Below are positions 1 through 7,481 of a DNA stretch of 64,000 nt, in pieces. Source of the DNA: CAYLLT01 sp964384465 (lineage in GTDB: Bacteria; Planctomycetota; Phycisphaerae; UBA1845; PWPN01); assembly GCA_964384465.1 (NCBI GenBank), contig CAYLLT010000016.1:6606-70605 (forward strand). The letters run 5' to 3'. Positions within the stretch are counted from its first letter, which is position 1, and each line of letters starts with the position of its first letter. Made by a program: the position numbers and the translations under genes. The notes under the pieces are model-generated. The model did not search any database and was not told where the DNA came from. It was given only the letters and a program-made list of their open reading frames with translations.

Positions 1-287
1 TGCTCGAACTCTGCGGCGGAAGCCTGCCCGTGCCGACGGGGTGGTTGCGACAAGAATTGGCCGGTCTGGATCGAACCGTCTGGCCGGCGGGACGAACCTC
101 CAGGATGCAATACTCCCGGCAGCCGCTGCCGCCACTGGCCAGTCTGTTGGATGAGGCGCTGTTCCCGGGGTCGTGGATTTGGCAACCCGGCCAGTTGAAA
201 CTGCCGTTCTGGATCACCAGCGTGAAAGTAAGCCCCGGCGCGATTGTTTTTAGCATCGAGCAGCAGCGTCAAACCGAAACGCGATGA
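1..287 (+). CDS. C-terminal part of an unidentified protein
   Basis: The reading frame starting at base 3 is open from the window edge to a stop at 285-287, so only about 94 C-terminal residues are visible. The end reads as alternating hydrophobic and polar residues (FWITSVKVSPGAIVFSIEQ), typical of beta strands. There are no cysteines forming a motif and no membrane segment. The stop lies 19 bp inside the convergent phosphoesterase gene. I do not recognise the family. Real coding is likely because the frame stays open with protein-like composition, but the function cannot be assigned without the upstream sequence. Confidence 0.55.
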   Translation, partial: LELCGGSLPVPTGWLRQELAGLDRTVWPAGRTSRMQYSRQPLPPLASLLDEALFPGSWIWQPGQLKLPFWITSVKVSPGAIVFSIEQQRQTETR

Positions 288-646
288 AACGTCCATTCGT
301 TCGCCGATGGGGTCAGCTCAAAAATGCCCTTGAGCAACGTGCCCTCCAGCTCGAACCTCCACATCCCGGCGCCTCTTTCCACTGTCAGATAGTGCCCGCC
401 GTCGATTCGCGTCACGTGCCCGCGATTGTTGGAAACCGGCCCCTCGTAGTCGAGGTACGCCCGCCTGTGATCGCCGATCGAACGCGCCCGCACAGACAGC
501 GGCCCGCCCGGCCCGGCAAGTAACCTGGGGTCATCCAGCAGTTGCCACGTCGCCAGCCGATCGCCCGTTTCCAGCATCAAATCCCAGTGGGAGCTGTCCG
601 CCAGTTCGTGATGCAGCAGGACAAATCGCGGGCGGGGCTCAGACAT
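269..646 (-). CDS. Stand-alone LigD-type 3'-phosphoesterase domain protein
   Basis: A 125-residue protein that begins RFVLLHHELADSSHWDLMLE. This matches the His-rich start and HxDxxLE-like motif of the DNA ligase D N-terminal phosphoesterase domain (LigD_N), which in bacterial NHEJ trims 3'-phosphate and ribonucleotide ends. In LigD this domain is fused to ligase and polymerase domains; here it stands alone at domain length. No Ku or ligase gene is visible in the window. Start taken at ATG 646; a GTG immediately precedes it at 649. The tail ends FELTPSANEWTFHRVSV. It could act in general end cleaning or RNA/DNA processing rather than NHEJ; the fold assignment is more secure than the role. Confidence 0.75.
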   Translation of the reverse strand: MSEPRPRFVLLHHELADSSHWDLMLETGDRLATWQLLDDPRLLAGPGGPLSVRARSIGDHRRAYLDYEGPVSNNRGHVTRIDGGHYLTVERGAGMWRFELEGTLLKGIFELTPSANEWTFHRVSV

Positions 647-750
647 CACGCCGATTATAGCCGATAAATAGGCTTGCCATCCTCCCGCGGCGGGGGTAGG
701 ATGCTCGGCGGCAAGGATGTCAACCCGCCCTGGTCACGGAGGCTGCGACC

Positions 751-1467
751 ATGCATGCTCACGCGCGATGCCCGCATCGTTTCGCAATCGGTACGTTCCT
801 GTGCTCGATCGGCTGTGGCCTCCTCGCGGGCGGTTGCACGCCCGACGTCAAGGACATCCGCATCGCCGGCATCGAGCAGTACCGCAACCACCAGTACGTC
901 GAGTCCATGGCCACCATGCGCCACGCGCTCGATCTCTCGCCGAACGACGCACAGAGCAACTACTACATGGGGCTTAACTATCGCGCGTCGGCCGAACGCA
1001 AGTTCCGCCAGGGCGACGTGACCGCCGCCCGCCGCGAGTTGGACACCGCCATCGTCTACTTCACCCAGGCGGTCAAAAGCTGGCCCAACTACATGGCCGC
1101 CGTCTCGTCGAAGAACGAAGCCCTCGAATCACGCGGCAAGTACGATGAAGCCCTCTCCGTGGCCGAAAACGTCGCCAGCAACAACCGCGGCGAGGCCGAG
1201 CACTTCGTCTATCTCGGCAACGAGTACCGCGACCGCGGCGATTATGACAACGCGCTCCGCGCGTACAAGCTCGCCCTGTCCACCGACCCGAAATCATCCA
1301 AGGCCTATGCCGGCATGGGCAAGCTCTATATGCGCGTCGGCGACCGCGCCCTCGCGTCGGATTCCTTCGAACGCGCCCACGAGTTGAACCCCGGTGAACC
1401 GGTCCTGACCGACCTGGACTCCACCCCCGCGCCAAGCGAAGCCAGAAAAGTCAGCCACGAGCCGTGA
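751..1467 (+). CDS. TPR-repeat lipoprotein
   Basis: A 238-residue protein with an N-terminal export signal ending in a lipobox (LLAGGC, Cys about residue 29), then at least four tetratricopeptide-like helical pairs. Recognisable TPR units are YRNHQYVESMATMRHALDLS, YRDRGDYDNALRAYKLALST and the following YAGMGKLYMRVGDRALASDS. It is probably a periplasmic or membrane-anchored scaffold for protein-protein contacts, but no partner is evident. The start ATG is preceded by GGAGG about nine bases upstream. The C-terminal 20 residues are Pro/Ser rich and probably disordered. It stands alone between the phosphoesterase gene and the ROK kinase. Confidence 0.8.
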   Translation: MHAHARCPHRFAIGTFLCSIGCGLLAGGCTPDVKDIRIAGIEQYRNHQYVESMATMRHALDLSPNDAQSNYYMGLNYRASAERKFRQGDVTAARRELDTAIVYFTQAVKSWPNYMAAVSSKNEALESRGKYDEALSVAENVASNNRGEAEHFVYLGNEYRDRGDYDNALRAYKLALSTDPKSSKAYAGMGKLYMRVGDRALASDSFERAHELNPGEPVLTDLDSTPAPSEARKVSHEP

Positions 1468-1613
1468 TCGCACGGCGTGGTTTGTTCAGCGCCAATCACC
1501 GTCTTTTGACGCCACCGTCCATTCCCCACTACGATAGGAGTGTGGACGACCCACCCGGCGGGAAGAGTACCCTGCCGCGGGTGAGTCCCGTGACTGCGAT
1601 TAGGGGATAGGGC

Positions 1614-2600
1614 TTGATCGCGGATCGTTGTGCCATCGGCGTGGACCTCGGCGGCCAGAGCATCAAGCTCGCGCTGGTGGATGAGGAAGGGCATATCCAC
1701 CTGCGCCGCCAGGCGGCCCTCGATGCGTCTCAACCGGCCGATGCCATCTCGCTGCTGCTCATCGACCAGATCGAGCACCTTCTCGCCCAGGCCCGCAGCC
1801 GCGGTTTCAGTCCATCGGCGGTCGGCGTGGTCATGCCCGGCTACATGGATGTCGGCCGGACCAAGCTGCTCTTCGCCGCCAATCTGCCCACGCTCAACGG
1901 CTCCGATTTTCTCTCCACCGTCAAGACCGGCGTCGATCTGCCGGTGCTGTTCGATGCGGATTGCAATGGCGCCGCCGTCGGCGAGTATCAGTTCGGCGCG
2001 GGTCGCGGCGTCGACCGGCTCATTGTCGTCACCGTCGGCACCGGCATCGGCGCCGGCGTCATGATCCAGGGGCGAATCCTGCGCCTGTGGAATCACATCT
2101 CCGGCAGCCTCGGTCACGTGATCGTCGATGCCCGCGGGCCGCGTTGCAGTTGCGGCGGCCGCGGATGCGTGGAAACACAGGCCTCCGGACCCGCGATGGT
2201 CAAGCTGGCCACTGAGCTGGCGGCGGCCGAACCCGACTCACAACTCGCCGCGCTGCTCGCCGCAAACGGCGGGCTGACCGGCCGCGAAATCCGAATCGCG
2301 CTCGAGCAGCAGGATCCCCCCGCCATCCGCGTCGTGCGCGAATGCGGCTGGTGGCTCGGGGCGGGCGTCGCGTCGTGGTCGGTCATCTATGCCCCGCAGA
2401 CAGTTCTTATTGGAGGTGGCATTGCCCAACTCGGCGAGCCGCTGCTCGAAGCCGTCCGCGAGGGGCTTCGCGACGTGGGCCAGCCGCATACCACCCGCAA
2501 CGTCCGCATCGGCGCCGCGGCCCTGGGCTCGGATGCCGGCGTCATCGGTGCCGCCGCCATGGTCCTGCCCGGCCGAATCAGTGACAATGACTCCGACTGA
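1614..2600 (+). CDS. ROK-family sugar kinase (glucokinase-like)
   Basis: 328 residues. The N-terminal phosphate-1 motif is IGVDLGGQSIKLALVDEEG, the central ATPase motif is VTVGTGIGAGV, and the ROK zinc motif is CSCGGRGCVE near residue 180, preceded by the catalytic-region GSLGHVIVD. ROK kinases phosphorylate glucose, fructose, N-acetylglucosamine or N-acetylmannosamine with ATP; members lacking an N-terminal helix-turn-helix, as here, are enzymes rather than repressors. The start is TTG with a purine-rich GGGGATAGGG just upstream. The next gene (bpt) starts six bases after the stop, so the two may be cotranscribed. The exact sugar cannot be read from sequence. Confidence 0.88.
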   Translation: MIADRCAIGVDLGGQSIKLALVDEEGHIHLRRQAALDASQPADAISLLLIDQIEHLLAQARSRGFSPSAVGVVMPGYMDVGRTKLLFAANLPTLNGSDFLSTVKTGVDLPVLFDADCNGAAVGEYQFGAGRGVDRLIVVTVGTGIGAGVMIQGRILRLWNHISGSLGHVIVDARGPRCSCGGRGCVETQASGPAMVKLATELAAAEPDSQLAALLAANGGLTGREIRIALEQQDPPAIRVVRECGWWLGAGVASWSVIYAPQTVLIGGGIAQLGEPLLEAVREGLRDVGQPHTTRNVRIGAAALGSDAGVIGAAAMVLPGRISDNDSD

Positions 2601-2606
2601 GTAACT

Positions 2607-3365
2607 GTGGTCGTTCCTGTGGCCCTGCAAGACAATTCTGCCGGCGAACTCACCGAACGCGTTCGTGAAGCGATCGTCCGCAGCGGTCTTCAACCCGGCT
2701 CGCCTCACACGTGCAGTTATCTCCCACAGCAGACCGCCCGCAGCCTGACGTTCCACGCCGCGCAACTCGCCCCCGGTGTCTACCATGCATTGATGGACCT
2801 GAACTTCCGCCGTAGCGGCCACGTCCTCTACCGGCCGGCCTGCGAGCAGTGCACACAGTGCCGCAACCTCCGCGTTCTCGTGGACCCATTCCGCCCGAAC
2901 CGGTCGCAGCGGCGATGCCGACAACACAACCGCGACCTGACCGTGACCATCGGCGACCCCGTGCCGACGCCGGAAAAACACGAGCTGTATCAGCGATACC
3001 TGCGCGATCGCCACGACCGCCAGATGGACGACTCGTGGGTGGACTTTTGTTCATTCCTGTACGAGTCGCCGATCAAAACGAGCGAAGTGCTCTTTCGCCA
3101 GACGGACCGGTTGCTCGCCGTCGGCCTGATCGACATCGAACCCGCCGCCGTCAGCACCGTCTACTGCTATTTCGATCCGCGGCAGCCGCATCGCGCACTC
3201 GGCGTGTTCAACGTGCTGTGGACGATCGACTATTGCCGCCGGCAGCGCGTGCCGTACCTGTACCTGGGCTATTACATCCGCGACTGCGCCAAGATGAACT
3301 ACAAAAACAATTTCCGCCCGTGCGAAGTCCTACAGCAAAATGAATGGAAGAATGTTGAGGGCTGA
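2607..3365 (+). CDS. bpt: Aspartate/glutamate leucyltransferase (N-end rule L-transferase)
   Basis: 252 residues with the ATE family signature: the N-terminal half carries CSYLP and RRSGHVLYRPACEQCTQCRN, the C-terminal half VYCYFDPRQPHRALGVFNVL and YLYLGYYIRDCAKMNYKNNF. Bacterial Bpt transfers leucine from leucyl-tRNA to proteins with N-terminal Asp or Glu, making a primary N-degron for ClpS/ClpAP. The length is normal for Bpt. The start is GTG, six bases after the ROK kinase stop. The convergent neighbours include clpS, so both recognition steps of the bacterial N-degron pathway are within 1.6 kb. Confidence 0.92.
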   Translation: MVVPVALQDNSAGELTERVREAIVRSGLQPGSPHTCSYLPQQTARSLTFHAAQLAPGVYHALMDLNFRRSGHVLYRPACEQCTQCRNLRVLVDPFRPNRSQRRCRQHNRDLTVTIGDPVPTPEKHELYQRYLRDRHDRQMDDSWVDFCSFLYESPIKTSEVLFRQTDRLLAVGLIDIEPAAVSTVYCYFDPRQPHRALGVFNVLWTIDYCRRQRVPYLYLGYYIRDCAKMNYKNNFRPCEVLQQNEWKNVEG

Positions 3366-3368
3366 TGT

Positions 3369-3812
3369 TCACCCCTGCGTTTTCAAAATCGCATCCAGCG
3401 AGCGCAGAAGTTTGAAATCGTAAATCCCCGTGTTATGCCCGTCGGACCATTCGAGTTGTAGGGCATAGTTGCCGACCAGATGCCCGCCGGTCGTGACGGC
3501 CGAGCCGGCTTCAGCCTGCCCCGCCGACAGGATCGGCAAGAGCGACGCACTTTGTTTTTCGCGCTCGGTCCGGCACGTCGCGCACGGGCAATGCCGCCGC
3601 AGGAACGCCAGCGGGAACGCGCTGATCACCCCGTCGCCCCACGTGATGCGCAGCTCCTGCGGCCCCAGTGCCAAGTCCAACCCCACCGGCCGGCACTGCT
3701 CCGCCGACAGGGACTCATCGCGTATGATTTCCTCTGGCATGGCATGCAGAAAATCGTAGCGCCGGCCCCCCGTGGCCGGCGGGAACCGGCGGTATGCCGG
3801 TGCCACACTCAA
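3369..3812 (-). CDS. DUF971 family protein
   Basis: 147 residues from a TTG start that overlaps the clpS stop (TTGA); an internal ATG at 3740 giving about 123 residues is also possible and fits family length. Family features are ELRITWGDGVISAFPLAFLR followed by HCPCATC and, near the end, GNYALQLEWSDGHNTGIYDF. This domain (gamma-butyrobetaine hydroxylase N-terminal-like) often binds metal or accompanies Fe-S assembly proteins; alone, its function is unclear. The overlap suggests cotranscription with clpS. It is convergent with bpt, only three bases apart. Confidence 0.8.
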   Translation of the reverse strand: MSVAPAYRRFPPATGGRRYDFLHAMPEEIIRDESLSAEQCRPVGLDLALGPQELRITWGDGVISAFPLAFLRRHCPCATCRTEREKQSASLLPILSAGQAEAGSAVTTGGHLVGNYALQLEWSDGHNTGIYDFKLLRSLDAILKTQG

Positions 3813-4156
3813 TCCGGCGCCGGCTCGATCACCGCCCGCATCGACCCCTTGCAGCGTTCCAGCCGCCAGTCCGCACCGTAGGCGTGAATCTGATCGCGCT
3901 TGAATTCCGCCCGTTCCTTGGCCGTGGTATCCACGATCACGCGGCCGTCCGTATCCACCTCTTTGGCCATCGTGAACGCCTTGGTCTCGTCATAACCGAA
4001 CAACCGCCGCAGCATCTCCACCACGTACGGATAGGTATGGTCATCATCATCAATCAGGATGACATGATACGGCGGCTGGCGCCGCGGCACCGGCTTGGCC
4101 GGCGCGATCTGCGTCGCTCCAGCCGGCGGTGCCAAAGCATTTTCAGAATCAGACAT
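3809..4156 (-). CDS. clpS: ATP-dependent Clp protease adaptor ClpS
   Basis: 115 residues: about 28 disordered residues rich in Ala/Pro, then the ClpS fold with YHVILIDDDDHTYPYVVEML, the acidic/His signature of the N-degron pocket, and a C-terminal strand ending MRAVIEPAPD. ClpS delivers substrates with N-terminal Leu, Phe, Tyr or Trp to ClpA. The DDDDHT version, rather than NDDxT, is what I recall for planctomycete ClpS. The length matches the family. It is upstream of, and overlapping, the DUF971 gene. Its closeness to bpt supports a working N-degron pathway; clpA and clpP are not in the window. Confidence 0.9.
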   Translation of the reverse strand: MSDSENALAPPAGATQIAPAKPVPRRQPPYHVILIDDDDHTYPYVVEMLRRLFGYDETKAFTMAKEVDTDGRVIVDTTAKERAEFKRDQIHAYGADWRLERCKGSMRAVIEPAPD

Positions 4157-4210
4157 GACCCATGCTCCCGTCCTCGCTCCATTCTACCCTGCTCAAGCGT
4201 GTTCATATAG

Positions 4211-4228
4211 CCCCCGGCACGCCGGGGG
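4211..4228. repeat. Perfect GC-rich hairpin (8-2-8)
   Basis: CCCCCGGC AC GCCGGGGG, a perfect dyad just downstream of the oxidoreductase stop. It may help end minus-strand transcription, though no T-run follows. It has the same stem plus 2-nt centre design as the dyads at 7051-7268 and 10035-10054. Confidence 0.6.
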
Positions 4229-4233
4229 GGGGG

Positions 4234-5586
4234 TTATGTGAGCGACCAGGGCGCGCGGTACTCTTTGGTGAGCAAACGGTTGGCGGTCGGCGCGTTGATG
4301 AACTGCTCCTTCTCATCGTCCCACGTCAGTTTGAGCCCGGTCTTGTACGCGATGTTCGCCATCAGCGGCACCTTGGTCAGACGGAACCCGTTTTCGATAT
4401 CGCAACTGCACCGCGAGCGCGACTTGACGCTGTCCACAAATTCGCGGACGTGCCCCGGCGACGGCGGGATCGACTTCGGCGGGCGATCGCCGACCGGTTC
4501 GCCCTTGCGGTTGAGCACCTCGTGCGAATCATAATCGGCGATCACCGTCGCCTCAGAGCCGTAGAAGCCAATGCCCATGCTTTTACCGCGGAGGCCGTCC
4601 TGATTGCCTTCCGTCAGCGACCACACGAGCTGCATCTTGTTCTTGCGTTCGCCGTCGGGTTCGTAGTCCCACACCGTCTCCATCGTATCCGGCGTCTCGC
4701 CGATGTCGTGCAGCGCGTACCGCCCGCCGGTGGACAGCACCGTCTTCGGCGCGCCCAGCTTCATCGCCCAGTAAATCAGGTCGAGCGTGTGGCACGACAT
4801 ATCCGCCATCGTCCCGCCGGCATAATCCCAGAAATATCGCCAGTTGAAGATGAACCGCAGCGGGTTGAACGCCCGCTTGGGCGCCGGCCCGAGCCACATG
4901 TCGTAATCAACGTCGCCCGGAGGCGCACCGTCCGGCGGGCTGCCCATGCCGCCGGGGGCCTCGTTGCGGGCGATCCACACGCGCGTCTTGGTGATCTCGC
5001 CGAGCATGCCCGACTGCACGATCTCCACCACGCGGCGGTAATTTTCGCCCGCGTGAATCTGCGTGCCCATCTGCGTGATGCGGTTAAAACGTTTGGCGGC
5101 GTTTACCATCGCCCGGCCCTCGGCGATGGTGTGGCTCAGCGGCTTCTCGACGTAGATATCCTTGCCCGCATGACAGGCGTAGATCGTGGTCAAGGCATGC
5201 CAGTGGTCGGGCGTGCCGATGGCCACGGCGTCGATGTCCTTGTGATCGAGCACGCGGCGAAAATCGCGATACGTTTCCGGCTTGTGTCCCTTCTCGGCGG
5301 CGATCGCAGCAGCCTGCGCGGCGTGTTTGTCGTAAACGTCCGCCATCGCGACGACATCCACCTCCGGACACGCCAGAAAGTCGCGGAGATAACCCTGGGC
5401 CCGCCCGCCGACGCCGATGAACCCCACCCGGATGCGCTCGCTAGCCGGCCGGCGCGAAGCCGCCCCTTCCACCTGCGGCGGCCCCTCCGCCCGCGCGGGC
5501 GACGACCCCAGACCCAAAGCCGCCCCCGCCGCCGCCCAAATGCCCGCCGTTTCAAGCAAATCCCGCCGGGAAAGGTTGTCCGACAT
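4234..5586 (-). CDS. Tat-exported Gfo/Idh/MocA family oxidoreductase
   Basis: 450 residues. The N-terminus MSDNLSRRDLLETAGIWAAA has a twin-arginine motif and hydrophobic stretch ending AARAEG-like, so it is probably exported folded by Tat. The Rossmann motif VGFIGVGGRAQGY starts near residue 53, followed by the family EKPLSHT motif (IYVEKPLSHTIAEGRAMV) and a C-terminal substrate domain with GGTMADMSCHTLDLIYWAMK. Such enzymes act on sugars or inositols with bound NAD(P), and exported versions are strongly expanded in Planctomycetota. The substrate is unknown. It is a single gene on its strand with no sugar-uptake neighbour in the same direction. Confidence 0.9.
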   Translation of the reverse strand: MSDNLSRRDLLETAGIWAAAGAALGLGSSPARAEGPPQVEGAASRRPASERIRVGFIGVGGRAQGYLRDFLACPEVDVVAMADVYDKHAAQAAAIAAEKGHKPETYRDFRRVLDHKDIDAVAIGTPDHWHALTTIYACHAGKDIYVEKPLSHTIAEGRAMVNAAKRFNRITQMGTQIHAGENYRRVVEIVQSGMLGEITKTRVWIARNEAPGGMGSPPDGAPPGDVDYDMWLGPAPKRAFNPLRFIFNWRYFWDYAGGTMADMSCHTLDLIYWAMKLGAPKTVLSTGGRYALHDIGETPDTMETVWDYEPDGERKNKMQLVWSLTEGNQDGLRGKSMGIGFYGSEATVIADYDSHEVLNRKGEPVGDRPPKSIPPSPGHVREFVDSVKSRSRCSCDIENGFRLTKVPLMANIAYKTGLKLTWDDEKEQFINAPTANRLLTKEYRAPWSLT

Positions 5587-5712
5587 CGCATTTCTCCGTG
5601 CTTATGGCCCCCGGCAGGCCGAAAGCTATCTACCGGGTGAACCTTCCGCCAACTCCCGCGTATAAGAGGGTGACACTGTCAGCCTCCGTGTCGTTTTCTT
5701 TCCTCCCGCGTC

Positions 5713-5757
5713 TTCGCCGGGGTGGGGCCCCTCCTGAGGGACCCCCATTCCGGCGAA
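5713..5757. repeat. Imperfect long hairpin followed by T6
   Basis: Arms beginning TTCGCCGG and ending CCGGCGAA fold with the inner GTGGGGCCCCTCC/GGACCCCCAT segments around a TGAG loop; T-run 5759-5764 follows on the plus strand. It looks like an intrinsic terminator, but no plus-strand gene precedes it, so a dispersed palindromic repeat is as likely. The surrounding 5587-5932 gap otherwise holds no gene that I can support. Confidence 0.4.
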
Positions 5758-5889
5758 ATTTTTTCTCACCACAGACTTCGGCAAGCTCCTTTCGGGTCTG
5801 AGCCTCAGGGTCGAAGACAGTCGAGCCGAGACACCGGGACGCGGCGAAGACAAGAACAAGATGACGGAAGATGACCGGAAACACAAATC

Positions 5890-5917
5890 CACAGATGTCG
5901 CAGATGGACACAGATTG
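5890..5917. repeat. Short tandem repeat, about 10-bp unit
   Basis: Three imperfect units of the form CACAGATGTC / GCAGATGGA / CACAGATTG upstream of the permease gene. It belongs to the class of approximately 10-bp tandem dispersed repeats seen again at 25.3, 27.1 and 48.5 kb. Confidence 0.5.
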
Positions 5918-5932
5918 AAAGTCATGTAAAAC

Positions 5933-6973
5933 ATGCGAGATCTTCTATGGGTTGAACAACAGGACGAAAAGTTGACGGCTATTCACCAATACGTTTTTCG
6001 CCGCGAGCTTGCACTCGCCGTCCTCCTGCTCGCTCTCTGGGCATACTGCTCGTACAGCATCCCCGCCTTCGCCGAGCTGCCGAATGTCATGGATCGCTCG
6101 CGGCACATCGTCGAGATCGGCATCGTCGCGGTGCCCATGACGCTGGTCATCGCCACCGGCGGAATCGATTTGTCGGTGGCATCAATAGTCGCCATGGCGG
6201 GAATGATCGGCGGCGCGCTGTGGCAGCAGGGCGGTCTGAACATCTGGACCGCCTGCGGCGTCATGATTGCGGTCGGAACGCTGGCCGGCGTCATGAACGG
6301 CACCCTCTCAGCTTACCTGCGCCTCGCCCCGCTCGTCGTCACGCTGGCGACGATGGCGGCGTATCGTGGCGTGGCGATGGTGGTCACCAGGGGCCGGCCC
6401 ATCGGCGGACTCCCCGACTCTTTCACCTTCATCGGCAGCGGTGAACTGCCCGGCACGATCATCCCCGTCCAGTGGCTGGTGCTGGCCGCCGCGTTCATCA
6501 TCGGCGTCATCCTGCTGAACCGCTCCTGGATCGGCGCGCATCTGCTCGGCATGGGCGAGAACTGGCGGGCGGCCATCTTCGCCGCCTGTCCCGTACGCGG
6601 GTTGACCGTTTTTCTCTACGGGTTCGCCGGCTTCTGGTGCGGCGTCGTTGCCCCCATCTATCTGGCCCGCAATCAGACGGCACTGCCCAATATGAAAGTG
6701 GGCATGGAGCTGGATGTGATCGCCGCGGTCGTCGTCGGCGGCACGCGCATCACCGGCGGGCAGGCCACCATGCTGGGCACCCTCCTCGGCGTTTTGCTGC
6801 TGGGCACCTTGCAGTATGGTATGGACATGGCCGAAACCGCTGACCGACAACCGATGTTCCTGCCCGCGATGCAGAAGGTCATCACCGGCGCGGTGGTCGT
6901 CGCCGCCGCCGTGATGAACGAGGTCATGGCCCGCCGCCAGGAACGAATCGAGGCAACGGCATCGCCAACATAA
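5933..6973 (+). CDS. ABC sugar transporter permease (RbsC family)
   Basis: 346 residues with about eight to ten hydrophobic segments and the RbsC-type signatures IATGGIDLSVASIVAMAGMI near residue 70 and VVGGTRITGGQATMLGTLLG near residue 270. In this family the permease forms the membrane channel for ribose, xylose, rhamnose or autoinducer-2 uptake with an ATPase and a periplasmic binding protein. Neither partner gene is adjacent, so this is an orphan permease or part of a split operon. The start ATG lies in a weak context after a repeat-filled spacer. The stop TAA overlaps an ATG of a short open frame that reads through the repeat array and is probably not a gene. Confidence 0.85.
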   Translation: MRDLLWVEQQDEKLTAIHQYVFRRELALAVLLLALWAYCSYSIPAFAELPNVMDRSRHIVEIGIVAVPMTLVIATGGIDLSVASIVAMAGMIGGALWQQGGLNIWTACGVMIAVGTLAGVMNGTLSAYLRLAPLVVTLATMAAYRGVAMVVTRGRPIGGLPDSFTFIGSGELPGTIIPVQWLVLAAAFIIGVILLNRSWIGAHLLGMGENWRAAIFAACPVRGLTVFLYGFAGFWCGVVAPIYLARNQTALPNMKVGMELDVIAAVVVGGTRITGGQATMLGTLLGVLLLGTLQYGMDMAETADRQPMFLPAMQKVITGAVVVAAAVMNEVMARRQERIEATASPT

Positions 6974-7044
6974 TGAAGAACCATCGGAGATTTGATGATA
7001 CGGGCAACATGAAGAACGATCAAAGATTTGTTAATACGGGCAAC
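6973..7044 (+). repeat. Tandem duplication of a 36-bp unit
   Basis: Units 6973-7008 and 7009-7044 match at 31 of 36 positions by eye; both start ATGAAGAAC and end ATACGGGCAAC. Being a multiple of three, they would encode MKNHRRFDDTGN and MKNDQRFVNTGN from the ATG that overlaps the permease stop, but the frame then runs into palindromic repeats. Confidence 0.7.
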
Positions 7045-7050
7045 GCAGTA

Positions 7051-7268
7051 GACCGGCTTCAGCCGGTCAGTTTTTGCCACCGACTTCAGTCGGTGGTGCG
7101 GAGCGATCTATACCTTATCTTTCTTTCTTTGATCCCTGCTCTGAAGCCGGCTTCAGCCGGCTTGTGTAAACATGGTGGAAGCCCGGCTAAAGCCGGCTCT
7201 TGATTTCAAGAGGCCTCAACGCACCACCAACTGAAGTTGGTGGCAAAAACGGGTCAGCTAAAGCTGAC
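7051..7268. repeat. Array of six dyad repeats with 2-nt centres
   Basis: Hairpins at 7051-7068, 7077-7096, 7144-7163, 7180-7198 (one bulged base), 7224-7243 and 7253-7268. Each has 7-9 bp arms around a 2-nt centre (TC, TC, TC, AA, GA, AA) with a common CTNNAG core, while the outer arm sequences differ but stay paired. The first pair (linker GTTTTTGCCACC) is repeated in inverted orientation by the last pair. No gene is supported between 6974 and 7347. Confidence 0.8.
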
Positions 7269-7347
7269 TCTACCCGTCCGGCAGTTTTGTCCTTCCGAAA
7301 AATGCGGATTTGTTGGGTTGTTTGCATCGGGATTTTTGCCCGGCTGC

Positions 7348-7386
7348 TCCTAAGTCCTGCGCGTCTGCCAGTTCCGCCACCCGCGC
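7348..7386 (-). pseudogene. Truncated tRNA-Leu (5' half, anticodon UAG)
   Basis: On the minus strand the sequence from 7386 reads GCGCGGGTGGCGGAACTGGC and continues through the D arm into CAGGACTTAGGA, which is the 5' half of a tRNA-Leu through the anticodon loop (CTTAGGA, anticodon TAG). The expected TCCTG of the anticodon stem, the variable arm and the GGTTCRANTCC T-loop are absent. Sequence after 7348 is unrelated and no 3' half is found between here and the permease gene. Confidence 0.65.
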
Positions 7387-7481
7387 GACGCATTGCTGGC
7401 TATTCATTTATAACGCAATTCGATGAATTTGACGAGGCGGGACGGCTTGTCGCCTGGAGGTAAAATGACTACAAGACTGCG

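Noticed and set aside
4162..5640. Plus-strand frame of about 490 codons opposite the Gfo/Idh/MocA gene
   Set aside because: His/Arg-rich shadow; the minus strand has the twin-arginine signal and Rossmann motif.
5626..5934. Minus-strand gene of about 100 codons upstream of the permease
   Set aside because: It reads through a hairpin and a tandem repeat with biased composition; more likely repeat DNA.
6973..7203. 76-codon gene overlapping the permease stop
   Set aside because: After the duplicated 12 codons the frame is only translated palindromes; no ribosome binding site or conserved motif.
6973..7268. CRISPR-like array
   Set aside because: Repeats are dyads of differing sequence with unequal spacing, not identical direct repeats with uniform spacers; no cas genes.
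7348..7386. Complete tRNA-Leu, or tRNA with group I intron
   Set aside because: No anticodon 3' stem, T arm or 3' acceptor strand occurs within the following several hundred bases on that strand.
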